In this document: positions 43,714 through 51,975 of the stretch, one piece after another
How positions within the stretch are numbered: the stretch's first letter is position 1
Layout of the letters: the number at the start of each line of letters is the position of its first letter
DNA from: Bacillus sp. FJAT-28004
GTDB lineage: Bacteria; Bacillota; Bacilli; Paenibacillales; Paenibacillaceae
Length of the DNA: 64,000 bases
NCBI RefSeq assembly: GCF_001280845.1
Contig: NZ_LGHP01000002.1
Coordinates: 257,970-321,969 of the forward strand
Reading direction: 5' to 3'
Translations under genes and position numbers: made by a program
The notes under the pieces: model-generated
What the model saw: only the letters and a program-made list of their open reading frames with translations
What the model was told of the DNA's origin: nothing
The model's database searches: none

Positions 43714-45475
43714 GATCGAAAAGTTAAGACAGCTAATGAAAGAAAATCAAATGGATGCTTATATAATTCCCAGTTTCGATGCACATCAGAGTGAATATGT
43801 AGCAGAACATTGGAAATGTAGACAATGGATATCAGGATTTACAGGGTCTGCAGGTACTGTAGTTATTACATTAGAGGATGCTGGGTTATGGACAGATGGT
43901 AGATACTATATTCAAGCAGAAAAGCAGCTTGAGGGCTCAGGAATCAGATTATTTAGAATGGTGGATCCAGGGGTACCATTTTATTCAGAATGGCTAGCAG
44001 ATGTTCTTAATGAAGGAAGCATTGTGGGCTTTGATGGAAATGTTTTTTCAATTAATATGGTTAAAAAGATGGAAAAAGATCTAAAAGCAAAGAGAATCGT
44101 ATTAAAAATGAATCAAGATTTAATTGGTGATCTGTGGGAAGATAGACCAGAGATTCCTAAAGGACCAATTTTTACTCATGACGTAAAATATGCAGGCAAA
44201 TCACAAGTAGAAAAATTAAATGAAGTAAGAAAAGAAATGAAAAATATAGGAGCAAATTATTATATCTTAACTTCCCTTGATGACATTGCATGGCTTTTGA
44301 ATATAAGAGGGGCCGATGTGCCTAACAATCCAGTTGTAATAGCTAATGTAATCGTAGCAGAACATGAATGTTATTTATTTATTGATTCTTGCAAGGTTTC
44401 CCCTTTGGTTAAATTAGAACTGGAGGCTGAAGGAATCGAGTTAAAAGCGAATCATGAAATACAAACTTTCTTAGGAAATCTTTCAAGCGGAGATACTATT
44501 ATTTTAGATACGAATAAAACAAATAGCAGATTATATAATGCCATTAACAGTATTACAAAGAAAATTGAAAGTCCTGACATCACGACTAATTTAAAAGCGA
44601 TTAAAAATGAAGTTGAGATAAAAAATGTAAAATGGTGTGAAATAAAAGATGGTTTAGCCATGGTGAAATTTATAAAATGGCTAAAAAACGTTGTAGACAA
44701 AGAAGAAATTACAGAGATTACTGCAGAAGAAAGATTAGAAGATTTCAGAAGGGCGCAGGAAGGATATGTTGGACCTAGCTTTGATACGATAGCAGGTTAT
44801 AGAGAACATGCTGCGATGATGCATTATAAAGCCAATAAAGAAACGCAATTTACTCTTAAGAATGAAGGACTTTTTTTAATTGATTCAGGCGGACAGTATT
44901 ATGATGGAACAACAGATATTACACGAACGATTGTTTTAGGAAAACTTACCGATGAACAAAAAAGAGATTTTACTTTGGTGTTAAAAGGATTTATTGCATT
45001 AAGCTCAGTAAAATATTTATACGGAGCTACAGGCTCTAACTTAGATGTTTTAGCAAGGCAACCAATATGGCAGTATGGTTTAGACTATAAATGCGGGACA
45101 GGACATGGGGTAGGTTTTTTCTTGAATGTTCATGAAGGACCACAAAGCATAAGGAATAATAATAATGTTACATTAGAAAAAGGCATGATTATTACGAATG
45201 AACCGGGAATATACCTCGAAGGTAAATATGGAATTAGAATTGAAAATATGATGTTAGTAGTTGAAGACGAGAAAACAGAGTTTGGTCAATTTATGAAGTT
45301 TGAAACAATTACGTATTGCCCAATTGATTTAGCCGGTATCAATAAAGATATGTTAACAGAGAGTGAAAAGCAATGGTTAAACAATTATCATCAAGAGGTA
45401 TATACGAAGCTAGCTCCTTATTTAAATAAAGAAGAGAGCGGATGGCTAAGGGAAGAAACTAGGGAAATTAAGTAG
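43697..45475 (+). CDS. Xaa-Pro aminopeptidase (M24B, three-domain)
   Basis: A 592-residue cytoplasmic metallopeptidase removing N-terminal residues before proline. Two creatinase-like N-terminal domains are followed by the pita-bread M24 domain, with the dinuclear metal ligands visible: Asp in LIDSGGQYYDGTTDIT (two Asp), His in GTGHGVGFFLNVHEGP, Glu in NEPGIY and Glu in GIRIENMML. Length matches the long eukaryote-like aminopeptidase P group. ATG 43697 with AATGGAGG upstream is preferred over 43646. It is translationally overlapped with the EutH-like gene. Confidence 0.9.
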   Translation: MNIRDRIEKLRQLMKENQMDAYIIPSFDAHQSEYVAEHWKCRQWISGFTGSAGTVVITLEDAGLWTDGRYYIQAEKQLEGSGIRLFRMVDPGVPFYSEWLADVLNEGSIVGFDGNVFSINMVKKMEKDLKAKRIVLKMNQDLIGDLWEDRPEIPKGPIFTHDVKYAGKSQVEKLNEVRKEMKNIGANYYILTSLDDIAWLLNIRGADVPNNPVVIANVIVAEHECYLFIDSCKVSPLVKLELEAEGIELKANHEIQTFLGNLSSGDTIILDTNKTNSRLYNAINSITKKIESPDITTNLKAIKNEVEIKNVKWCEIKDGLAMVKFIKWLKNVVDKEEITEITAEERLEDFRRAQEGYVGPSFDTIAGYREHAAMMHYKANKETQFTLKNEGLFLIDSGGQYYDGTTDITRTIVLGKLTDEQKRDFTLVLKGFIALSSVKYLYGATGSNLDVLARQPIWQYGLDYKCGTGHGVGFFLNVHEGPQSIRNNNNVTLEKGMIITNEPGIYLEGKYGIRIENMMLVVEDEKTEFGQFMKFETITYCPIDLAGINKDMLTESEKQWLNNYHQEVYTKLAPYLNKEESGWLREETREIK

Positions 45476-45481
45476 CATGAG

Positions 45482-45521
45482 CACATCAAGCCCGCATTCA
45501 ATTGAATGCAGGCTTGATGTG
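45482..45521 (+). terminator. Long near-perfect hairpin after the peptidase gene
   Basis: CACATCAAGCC-C-GCATTCAA and its complement TTGAATGC-A-GGCTTGATGTG form a stem of about 19 bp with one mismatch and essentially no loop beyond AATT. There is no long T run; it is likely a bidirectional or processing terminator. Confidence 0.55.
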
Positions 45522-45702
45522 TTCTAGTGCAGGGAGAGCCTCGAATGGGGAGATGTCCCTCTCTTACATATCTGAATACATAGAATCTTACGTTTTAGCA
45601 AGCCATATTCATGGCTTTTGGGACACCTCTTTTTGTCTATGAGTCAGCGATTGATTAACATTCAGATTTATCAGATTTTTCAAATTTTTAGTCATCACCA
45701 TA

Positions 45703-45757
45703 TTGACTCTCGAATAAAAGCGTATTAAAATGAAGTTGGAAAGCGTTTGGCGCCAAA
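45703..45757 (+). promoter_or_regulatory. lacI-type gene promoter with overlapping operator
   Basis: TTGACT (45703-45708), 17-bp spacer, TAAAAT (45726-45731). TTGGAAAGCGTTTGG at 45736-45750 overlaps the expected start point and matches half of the palindromic operators at 46870 and 46981, suggesting autoregulation. The rest of the 45522-45702 gap shows no gene. Confidence 0.6.
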
Positions 45758-45782
45758 ATTAGGGAATAAGGAGCACTGTATC

Positions 45783-46829
45783 TTGCCCACACTCAAAGAT
45801 ATTGCAAACCAGGTCGGCGTTTCCGTTTCTACGGTTTCAAGAGTCATTAATAACGATACAAGTAGGCAAATTAATGCGGAAACGAAAAAAAGAATTTGGG
45901 AAGTTGTCCTAGAATTAGGCTATAAGCCGAATGAAGCTGCGCGCAATTTGGTTCAAAATAAAAAGGAAGAAGCTAAGCCTTCTATGCAGGTAGGCTGCAT
46001 AGTGATGAAAGAGCAGTTCCGAGGGCAGCATCCTTATTTCTCCCCCATTTTATCGGGGTTGAGCAAGCAGTTACAGGATTCTGGTTATACATTGACTTAT
46101 ATTCACTCCTTGGATGAATTGCAAAGCGAGCAGCAACTGCACAGAGTGGTAACGGAAACACATCTGGATGGGATGATTCTCATCGGAGAGATTGATTCCG
46201 AGATTTTAACCTATATCCGAAAGCACATCCGAGCAGTTGTTGGCATCGATTTAACGGATGCAGACGTTGCTGACATTGCTGTTGTGGATTATGACCGCAT
46301 AGCTGCTGTTCAAGCCGCAATTGAACATTTAATTGCACAGGGACACCGTAAAATCGGCTTTATCGGAGGCGATATGGGTACCAATGGAAACCCAGAAGAT
46401 AAGCGATTTATTGGGTTCAAATACGCGATGCATCGCGCCGGATTGGAAGTGAATCCCGACTGGGTAATCGATACCGAGTGGCTGGTTGAGAAGAGCTATA
46501 GCGGCATGATGAATGTATTAGAATCACAGTCAAACGATCTGCCGACGGCCATGTTTGCTGCAAGCGACACCCTTGCAATTGCGGCCATGAGAGCGGTCTC
46601 GGAGAGTGGACTGCGTATCCCTGAAGATATGAGTTTTATCGGCGTAGATAATATCGAATTGTCTGAGTACACGAATCCACCTTTGTCTACAGTCGCTGTT
46701 CCGAAATACGAAATCGGGGTTACTTCGGCCAAACTTTTAGTTCAATATATAAACGGAACCTTAGATATACCTGTGAAAGTACAACTACCATTCCAACTGG
46801 TCATTCGACAGTCTTCTGTGAGATCATAA
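45783..46829 (+). CDS. LacI-family transcriptional regulator
   Basis: A 348-residue repressor. The N-terminal helix-turn-helix LKDIANQVGVSVSTVSRVIN (residues ~3-22) and hinge (NEAARNLV) are followed by a periplasmic-binding-protein-like effector domain. TTG 45783 has AAGGAG at 9 bp and gives the normal family N-terminus MPTLKDIA; the frame is open further upstream. It is followed by two copies of its likely operator and then the oxidoreductase/ABC operon, which it probably controls. Confidence 0.88.
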   Translation: MPTLKDIANQVGVSVSTVSRVINNDTSRQINAETKKRIWEVVLELGYKPNEAARNLVQNKKEEAKPSMQVGCIVMKEQFRGQHPYFSPILSGLSKQLQDSGYTLTYIHSLDELQSEQQLHRVVTETHLDGMILIGEIDSEILTYIRKHIRAVVGIDLTDADVADIAVVDYDRIAAVQAAIEHLIAQGHRKIGFIGGDMGTNGNPEDKRFIGFKYAMHRAGLEVNPDWVIDTEWLVEKSYSGMMNVLESQSNDLPTAMFAASDTLAIAAMRAVSESGLRIPEDMSFIGVDNIELSEYTNPPLSTVAVPKYEIGVTSAKLLVQYINGTLDIPVKVQLPFQLVIRQSSVRS

Positions 46830-46898
46830 TTATTTACGGAAATCCGTAGATAATTTTTTTTAGCAAATTTGGAAAACGCTTTCCTGTTTTGCCCCAAA
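46825..46898 (+). repeat. Operator-containing direct repeat, copy 1
   Basis: A 74-bp unit, repeated at 46936, begins CATAATTATTTACGGAAATC, contains the palindrome ACGGA-AA-TCCGT and the LacI-type operator TTTGGAAAACGCTTTCC (46868-46884), and ends GCCCCAAA. It begins within the last codons of the lacI-type gene. Confidence 0.8.
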
Positions 46899-46935
46899 GA
46901 AAGTTTGTCTAGGTAAACGAATCCGTCCAAGATAG

Positions 46936-47009
46936 CATAATTATTTACGGAAATCCGAAGATAATTATTTTTAGCAGGTTTGGAAAGCGCTTTCTTGTGT
47001 CGCCCCAAA
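46936..47009 (+). repeat. Operator-containing direct repeat, copy 2
   Basis: Second copy of the 74-bp unit, 111 bp after the first, with a perfect palindromic core GAAAGCGCTTTC (46983-46994). The ACGGA/TCCGT palindrome is broken by one base here. The rest of the 46830-47170 gap holds no convincing gene. Confidence 0.8.
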
Positions 47010-47170
47010 CAGTGAGGCCGTTTATTTTGATTCTATTGGGAGGTGATGGACACGATCGTACATAAAAAGCATAATGACACCTTTCTTCAGTCGCCATGCA
47101 AAAAAACATGTACTTTATTGAAGCTATTGCATTTACAGGAACTAAGGGATAGGGAGAAGGAAAAACCATA

Positions 47171-48430
47171 ATGAAAACATTGACAGCTGTGCTTATTGGA
47201 GCGGGATCTCGCGGAGCTCGAAGCTATGCGCCTTATGCGCTTGATTATCCGCATGAATTGAAAGTTGTGGCTGTAGCCGAACCAAATAGAGAAAGGCGTG
47301 AGAACTTTGCACAGGAGCATAAAATTGCTGACGAGCACTGCTACGCAACTTGGGAGGAAATCCTAGAACAGCCGCAAATGGCGGATGTCATGATTATTTG
47401 TACGCAGGATCGAATGCATCATGGACCTACGATTCAGTCATTGAATAAAGGCTACCACGTTCTGTTAGAGAAGCCAATGTCGCCGGATCCGAGAGAATGC
47501 ATCGAAATGGAAAAAGCAGCAAAGGACAACAATCGTTTGTTGTCGATCTGTCATGTGCTGCGCTACACGCCGTTTTGGTCTACGATTAAACGGATTATCG
47601 ATGAAGGACGCATTGGCGAAGTGGTTTCAATCCAGCTTAACGAAAATGTGGGATATTGGCATATTGCGCACAGCTTCGTTCGCGGGAATTGGAATAACTC
47701 GGACACGTCAAGTCCGATGATTTTGTCCAAATCCTGTCATGACATGGACATCTTATCTTGGCTGATGGATCAGCCTTGTGTACGAGTCAGCTCGTATGGT
47801 TCGTTGATGCACTTTCATTCTGGCAATTCACCGGAGGGGGCTACGGAACGCTGTCTAGACGGCTGTGCTGTGGAATCGCAGTGTCCCTATTCGGCTCCGA
47901 GGTTTTATTTGGGGGATGGGAAAAACTGGGCGTGGCATTTTACACAGGATACTTCCAAAGAGGCCATCATAGAAGGTTTAAAAACGTCACCGTACGGTCG
48001 TTGCGTGTATAAATCTGATAATAATGTGGTTGACCATCAGGTAGTGAACATGGAATTTGCGAATGGCTCCACGGCAACCTTCAGCATGTGCGGATTCACG
48101 ATGGAGCAGGAGCGAATTGTTCAAATCATGGGCACGAAGGGGCAAATCAGTGGGCATGATGATCGAATCACTGTATACGATTTTGTTACGAAAGAGAAGA
48201 ACGAAATCTCCGTTCATGTGCCAAATAGCGGGCATGGCGGCGGTGATGCAGGGGTAATGCGCAGCTTCTTAGGTGAAGTCCGCACGAATAGTGGCGAGGA
48301 AAGCTTGACGTCCGCGACCGCTTCGGTTCGCAGTCATTTGATGGCCTTTGCAGCAGAGGAGTCCAGATTGAACAAAGGGAGATCGGTCGAAATTTCCGAA
48401 TTTTCCGAACGGATTATGGGTGCGGACTAG
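47171..48430 (+). CDS. Gfo/Idh/MocA-family oxidoreductase with Cys-rich insert
   Basis: A 419-residue protein with N-terminal Rossmann motif IGAGSRGARSY, LLEKPMS and a CHDMDILSWL segment in the C-terminal domain. A Cys cluster (CLDGCAVESQC, near residue 235-245) distinguishes it from the other family members here and is seen in a subset of larger Gfo/Idh/MocA proteins, possibly as a metal site. It heads the LacI-controlled operon. Substrate unknown; a sugar dehydrogenase or glycoside-processing role is plausible. Confidence 0.82.
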   Translation: MKTLTAVLIGAGSRGARSYAPYALDYPHELKVVAVAEPNRERRENFAQEHKIADEHCYATWEEILEQPQMADVMIICTQDRMHHGPTIQSLNKGYHVLLEKPMSPDPRECIEMEKAAKDNNRLLSICHVLRYTPFWSTIKRIIDEGRIGEVVSIQLNENVGYWHIAHSFVRGNWNNSDTSSPMILSKSCHDMDILSWLMDQPCVRVSSYGSLMHFHSGNSPEGATERCLDGCAVESQCPYSAPRFYLGDGKNWAWHFTQDTSKEAIIEGLKTSPYGRCVYKSDNNVVDHQVVNMEFANGSTATFSMCGFTMEQERIVQIMGTKGQISGHDDRITVYDFVTKEKNEISVHVPNSGHGGGDAGVMRSFLGEVRTNSGEESLTSATASVRSHLMAFAAEESRLNKGRSVEISEFSERIMGAD

Positions 48431-48467
48431 TGCGATAAACAAAAAGATAATGAAGTGAGGTGAGTTT

Positions 48468-49400
48468 TTGTTAACGACTACTGAGAAAACATCGTTTATT
48501 GCAAAGTTTAGGTACGATTGGAAATGCAACCGCTTTCTTCTGTTATTATCGTTTCCGGGATTAATCATGATTGGTTTCTTTGCTTATTATCCCATGGTCG
48601 GTGTCGTAACTGCTTTTCAAAATTACAGTTTGTTTTTAGGAATAAGCGGCTCTGAATGGATTGGCTTTGATAACTTTACTCGGTTTTTTAAAGATCCAAA
48701 CTTTTTTAGAATAATAAAAAACACGTTTGTTCTTGGTTTTAATAATCTGCTTTGGGCTTTTCCCGCACCCATTATTCTGGCTTTGTTGATTAACGAAGTG
48801 ATACATCCAAAAATTAAGAGATTTATTCAAACCGCTACGTATTTACCTTATTTTATTTCGGTTGTTGTCATTGTGGGCATTATGAAGTCCATTTTTAGTG
48901 GTGAAGGTATTGCAAATGAATTGATAGCAAATTTCGGTGTTGACCCGATCCAATTTTTTAACGAATCCAGTTACTTTAGAGGCTTGTATATTGGCTCAGG
49001 TATTTGGCAGGAAGTTGGCTATGCCAGCATACTCTACTTGGCGGCCATTACAGGGATTGACTCAGAAATGTATGAAGCGGCTAAGATCGATGGCTGTTCT
49101 AAGTTAAAACAAATTTTTCACATCACCTTGCCCAGTCTCCGCCCAACCATCATTACTTTGTTAATTTTAGCAATTGGCGGTATTGTAGGCGTTGGATTCG
49201 ATAAAATTCTGTTAATGTATAGCCCTGCCACATATGATGTTGCCGATGTTATTTCTACTTATGTTTACCGTAAAGGTATAATCGACCAAGATTATGGATT
49301 TTCAAGTGCTATTGGGTTGTTTAACAGTTTGGTTTCCATTGTTTTTTTATTAGGGGCAAACTATTTTTCCAGAAAACTCCTAAAGGAAAGTTTATGGTGA
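48468..49400 (+). CDS. ABC sugar permease, LplB-like (module C)
   Basis: A 310-residue integral membrane protein; LLSFPGLIMIGFFAYYPMVGVV at the N-terminus, EAA loop EAAKIDGCSKLKQI. TTG 48468 has GTGAGGTGA at suitable spacing. It is AT-richer than the module A and B permeases. It pairs with 49405, four bases after its stop. Confidence 0.87.
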   Translation: MLTTTEKTSFIAKFRYDWKCNRFLLLLSFPGLIMIGFFAYYPMVGVVTAFQNYSLFLGISGSEWIGFDNFTRFFKDPNFFRIIKNTFVLGFNNLLWAFPAPIILALLINEVIHPKIKRFIQTATYLPYFISVVVIVGIMKSIFSGEGIANELIANFGVDPIQFFNESSYFRGLYIGSGIWQEVGYASILYLAAITGIDSEMYEAAKIDGCSKLKQIFHITLPSLRPTIITLLILAIGGIVGVGFDKILLMYSPATYDVADVISTYVYRKGIIDQDYGFSSAIGLFNSLVSIVFLLGANYFSRKLLKESLW

Positions 49401-49404
49401 TATC

Positions 49405-50298
49405 ATGAAAAAAAATTCTTACAAAATCAAAGAACCAATGGGAGATCGGGTCTTTCTTTCTGTCGTGTACATCATGTTGGCTATTGTTGTACTGGCTATG
49501 CTCTATCCCTTTGCTTACGTTGTGTCTGTGTCTATTAGCAATCCCGCAGAAGTCATTGCGGGGAAAGTTAGTTTTTTTCCAAAAGGTTTTGACCTAGGTG
49601 CATTCAAGACCATGATAAACCATCCTATTTTTTTCACGGCATATAAAAACACGATTGTGTATACTGCCCTGGGGACGCTTTTCACCTTATTTTTCACAGC
49701 AATAACAGCATATCCACTTTCCAAAGATAAGTTTCAAATGCGTTCATTTATGTCCAAGGTGTACATTATAACCATGTTTTTTGGTGGCGGTATGATCCCT
49801 ACCTTTCTGGCTTATAAGTCCCTGCATATATTAGACACCATTTGGGTTATGGTTCTTCCGGGGGCACTGTCTGCATGGAACATTATTCTCATGAGATCCT
49901 TCTTTAGGAATATACCTGAAAGCCTTAGTGAATCCGCTTACATTGATGGGGCCACTGATCCTCAAGTTTTAGTGAAAATCATTTTGCCACTTTCCAAGCC
50001 AATCCTGGCTACCATCGGCTTATTCACAGCTGTTGGCATTTGGAATGGATATTTTAATGCGTTGCTTTACTTAAATGACACCGAAAAGTATCCTTTGCAG
50101 ATGATTTTAAGAAGTATTTTGGTAGCTGCAACATTCAATCCAAGCGAAAAAGACGCTTATGCTCAATTAAATCACTCGGCAACGGAATCTTTAAAAATGG
50201 CATCCATTGTCATCACTACCCTTCCTATTATGTGTATTTATCCTTTTATACAAAAGTACTTTGTCAAGGGCCTTATGGTTGGCTCAATAAAAGGATAA
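49405..50298 (+). CDS. ABC sugar permease, LplC/YtcP-like (module C)
   Basis: A 297-residue integral membrane protein with EAA motif ESAYIDGATDPQVL and C-terminal YFVKGLMVGSIKG. Second permease of the third importer in the window. AAAGGAAAG and a near-overlap couple it to the preceding gene. Confidence 0.87.
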   Translation: MKKNSYKIKEPMGDRVFLSVVYIMLAIVVLAMLYPFAYVVSVSISNPAEVIAGKVSFFPKGFDLGAFKTMINHPIFFTAYKNTIVYTALGTLFTLFFTAITAYPLSKDKFQMRSFMSKVYIITMFFGGGMIPTFLAYKSLHILDTIWVMVLPGALSAWNIILMRSFFRNIPESLSESAYIDGATDPQVLVKIILPLSKPILATIGLFTAVGIWNGYFNALLYLNDTEKYPLQMILRSILVAATFNPSEKDAYAQLNHSATESLKMASIVITTLPIMCIYPFIQKYFVKGLMVGSIKG

Positions 50299-50331
50299 TT
50301 CATAAAGTTAACTAAAGAGGAGAGATTTATC

Positions 50332-51906
50332 ATGAAAAGATTTTTAATCTTAATTGTAGCTACCATGATGTTGTTAGTTACAGCGTGTAACAAACCAAGC
50401 GAACCTACCAAAACCACAGAACAGTCACAGACAGCAGACTCAAATGCCGCCACACAAAAAGTTAGCGAAGAACCAATTGAAGTTACTTGGTTTTTCCAGG
50501 CTAATACCCCATACACTGGCGACGAAGAAATTTTTAAGACCATTCAAAAGTACACAAATATTAAAATCAAACCCGTTACCGTTGCCCGTGCAGACTATAC
50601 ACAAAAAATGAATACCATGTTAGCAGGTGGATCACTACCGGATTTGATTACGTTATCAAGAGATAATGCGGATCGTTATGGTCCACAAGGAGCATTCTTA
50701 GATTTAACGCCTTATATGGAATCAGGGAAGCTTGATCATTACAAAGCGATGTTGGAAAAATATCCACCTGCCATGGATCTGACTCGTTCGCCTAACGGCA
50801 AATATTATGGCGCCCCAAGAGTGTATGATGTGCCATATCGTGCCGACGAAGTTATGTTAGGCAGGACTGATATTTTTGCAAAACACAACTTATCCACGAA
50901 GTTCGAAACCTTTGACGATTTATACAATACCTTAGTTGAACTGAAGAAACTCTACCCAGATTCTTACCCATTTTTCGTAAGATGGGGGACGTCTCATCTA
51001 ATTGGCAACCAAGCTTACTTTAGAGGAACGAACACCTCTTTCCATCTTGACCCAGATGGGCAAAAATATTTATTCGGTCCAGAAAGCCAAGCCTACAAGG
51101 ATACGTTGGTTTACTTGAATAAATTGTATTCCGAAGGCTTGTTAAATCCAAACTTTGCTACGATTACAGATGATGAATGGAATGAACTGTTAGCTACAAA
51201 CAAAGGTTTGGTGACCTTTGACTACCCACAAGTTGGCGACGAGATTGTTCAACTAATGGGAAGCAAAATTCCAGAGGGCTTTGAATTTACGGCTATGCTT
51301 CAACCTGCTTACAACAATAAAAGAGTTGGTACCACTGTTTTAAGCGGCTATTTCCAAAACTACAAAGTGATTTCAAACCAAACTAAATATAAAGATGAAT
51401 TGGTTAATTTGCTGAATTGGATGTACAGCCCAGAAGGTATCGATGCAATGCAATTTGGTATCGAAGGCGAGTCTTACGAAAAGAATCCCGATGGTACTGT
51501 GAAATTTTTGAAGGATTTTCAAACTCCTGCTACACCAAATGGTACCATCAAGAATACGGGGCTAAATACCCAAGAACTTTTCAGTGTTGTAAATCAAGCT
51601 GCTATTAATACTTTTGAATTAAATGGTGCTGCCATGAAAAAATCGGTATCATTTTTGGAAGAAAACCAAGCCTTTGGCAAGGCAATCTTTGATGCGAAAT
51701 TTAGCGATACTAATGCAAAAAAAGAATATACCGACCTCAAAACGGCTATTGATACCTACGTAGAGGAAGCTTCGGTAAATGTGATTATCGGTAAGCAAAG
51801 CATTGATACCTGGGATTCAAAAGTTATACCACAGGTTAAAAAACTTGGTTCTGACCGAGCTCTGGAACTAATCAATAAAGCCTACGACGAGACTTTTAAA
51901 AAATAA
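50332..51906 (+). CDS. Solute-binding lipoprotein (module C)
   Basis: A 524-residue lipoprotein with signal peptide and lipobox LVTAC (Cys19), a Ser/Thr/Gln-rich linker to about residue 45, then a family-1-type binding domain (WFFQANTPYTGDEEIF). Distinct from the module A and B lipoproteins. AGAGGAGAG precedes the ATG. Confidence 0.87.
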   Translation: MKRFLILIVATMMLLVTACNKPSEPTKTTEQSQTADSNAATQKVSEEPIEVTWFFQANTPYTGDEEIFKTIQKYTNIKIKPVTVARADYTQKMNTMLAGGSLPDLITLSRDNADRYGPQGAFLDLTPYMESGKLDHYKAMLEKYPPAMDLTRSPNGKYYGAPRVYDVPYRADEVMLGRTDIFAKHNLSTKFETFDDLYNTLVELKKLYPDSYPFFVRWGTSHLIGNQAYFRGTNTSFHLDPDGQKYLFGPESQAYKDTLVYLNKLYSEGLLNPNFATITDDEWNELLATNKGLVTFDYPQVGDEIVQLMGSKIPEGFEFTAMLQPAYNNKRVGTTVLSGYFQNYKVISNQTKYKDELVNLLNWMYSPEGIDAMQFGIEGESYEKNPDGTVKFLKDFQTPATPNGTIKNTGLNTQELFSVVNQAAINTFELNGAAMKKSVSFLEENQAFGKAIFDAKFSDTNAKKEYTDLKTAIDTYVEEASVNVIIGKQSIDTWDSKVIPQVKKLGSDRALELINKAYDETFKK

Positions 51907-51923
51907 TGGACATAACTTAAGGT

Positions 51924-51960
51924 GAACATAGGAGCGTGATGTTTTCACGCTCCTTATGTT
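51924..51960 (+). terminator. Hairpin between lipoprotein gene and 1066-aa gene
   Basis: AACATA-G-GAGCGTG pairs with CACGCTC-C-TTATGTT around a 7-nt loop, without a T tract. Position after a binding-protein gene fits an mRNA-stabilising or partial attenuation structure. Confidence 0.5.
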
Positions 51961-51975
51961 GATTAGGAGGAAAGC

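Noticed and set aside
47046..47171. 41-codon frame ending TAATG at the oxidoreductase start
   Set aside because: The only SD is 2 bp from its ATG, too close to work; the peptide is low-complexity Lys/Leu/Glu. The TAATG overlap is suggestive but not enough.
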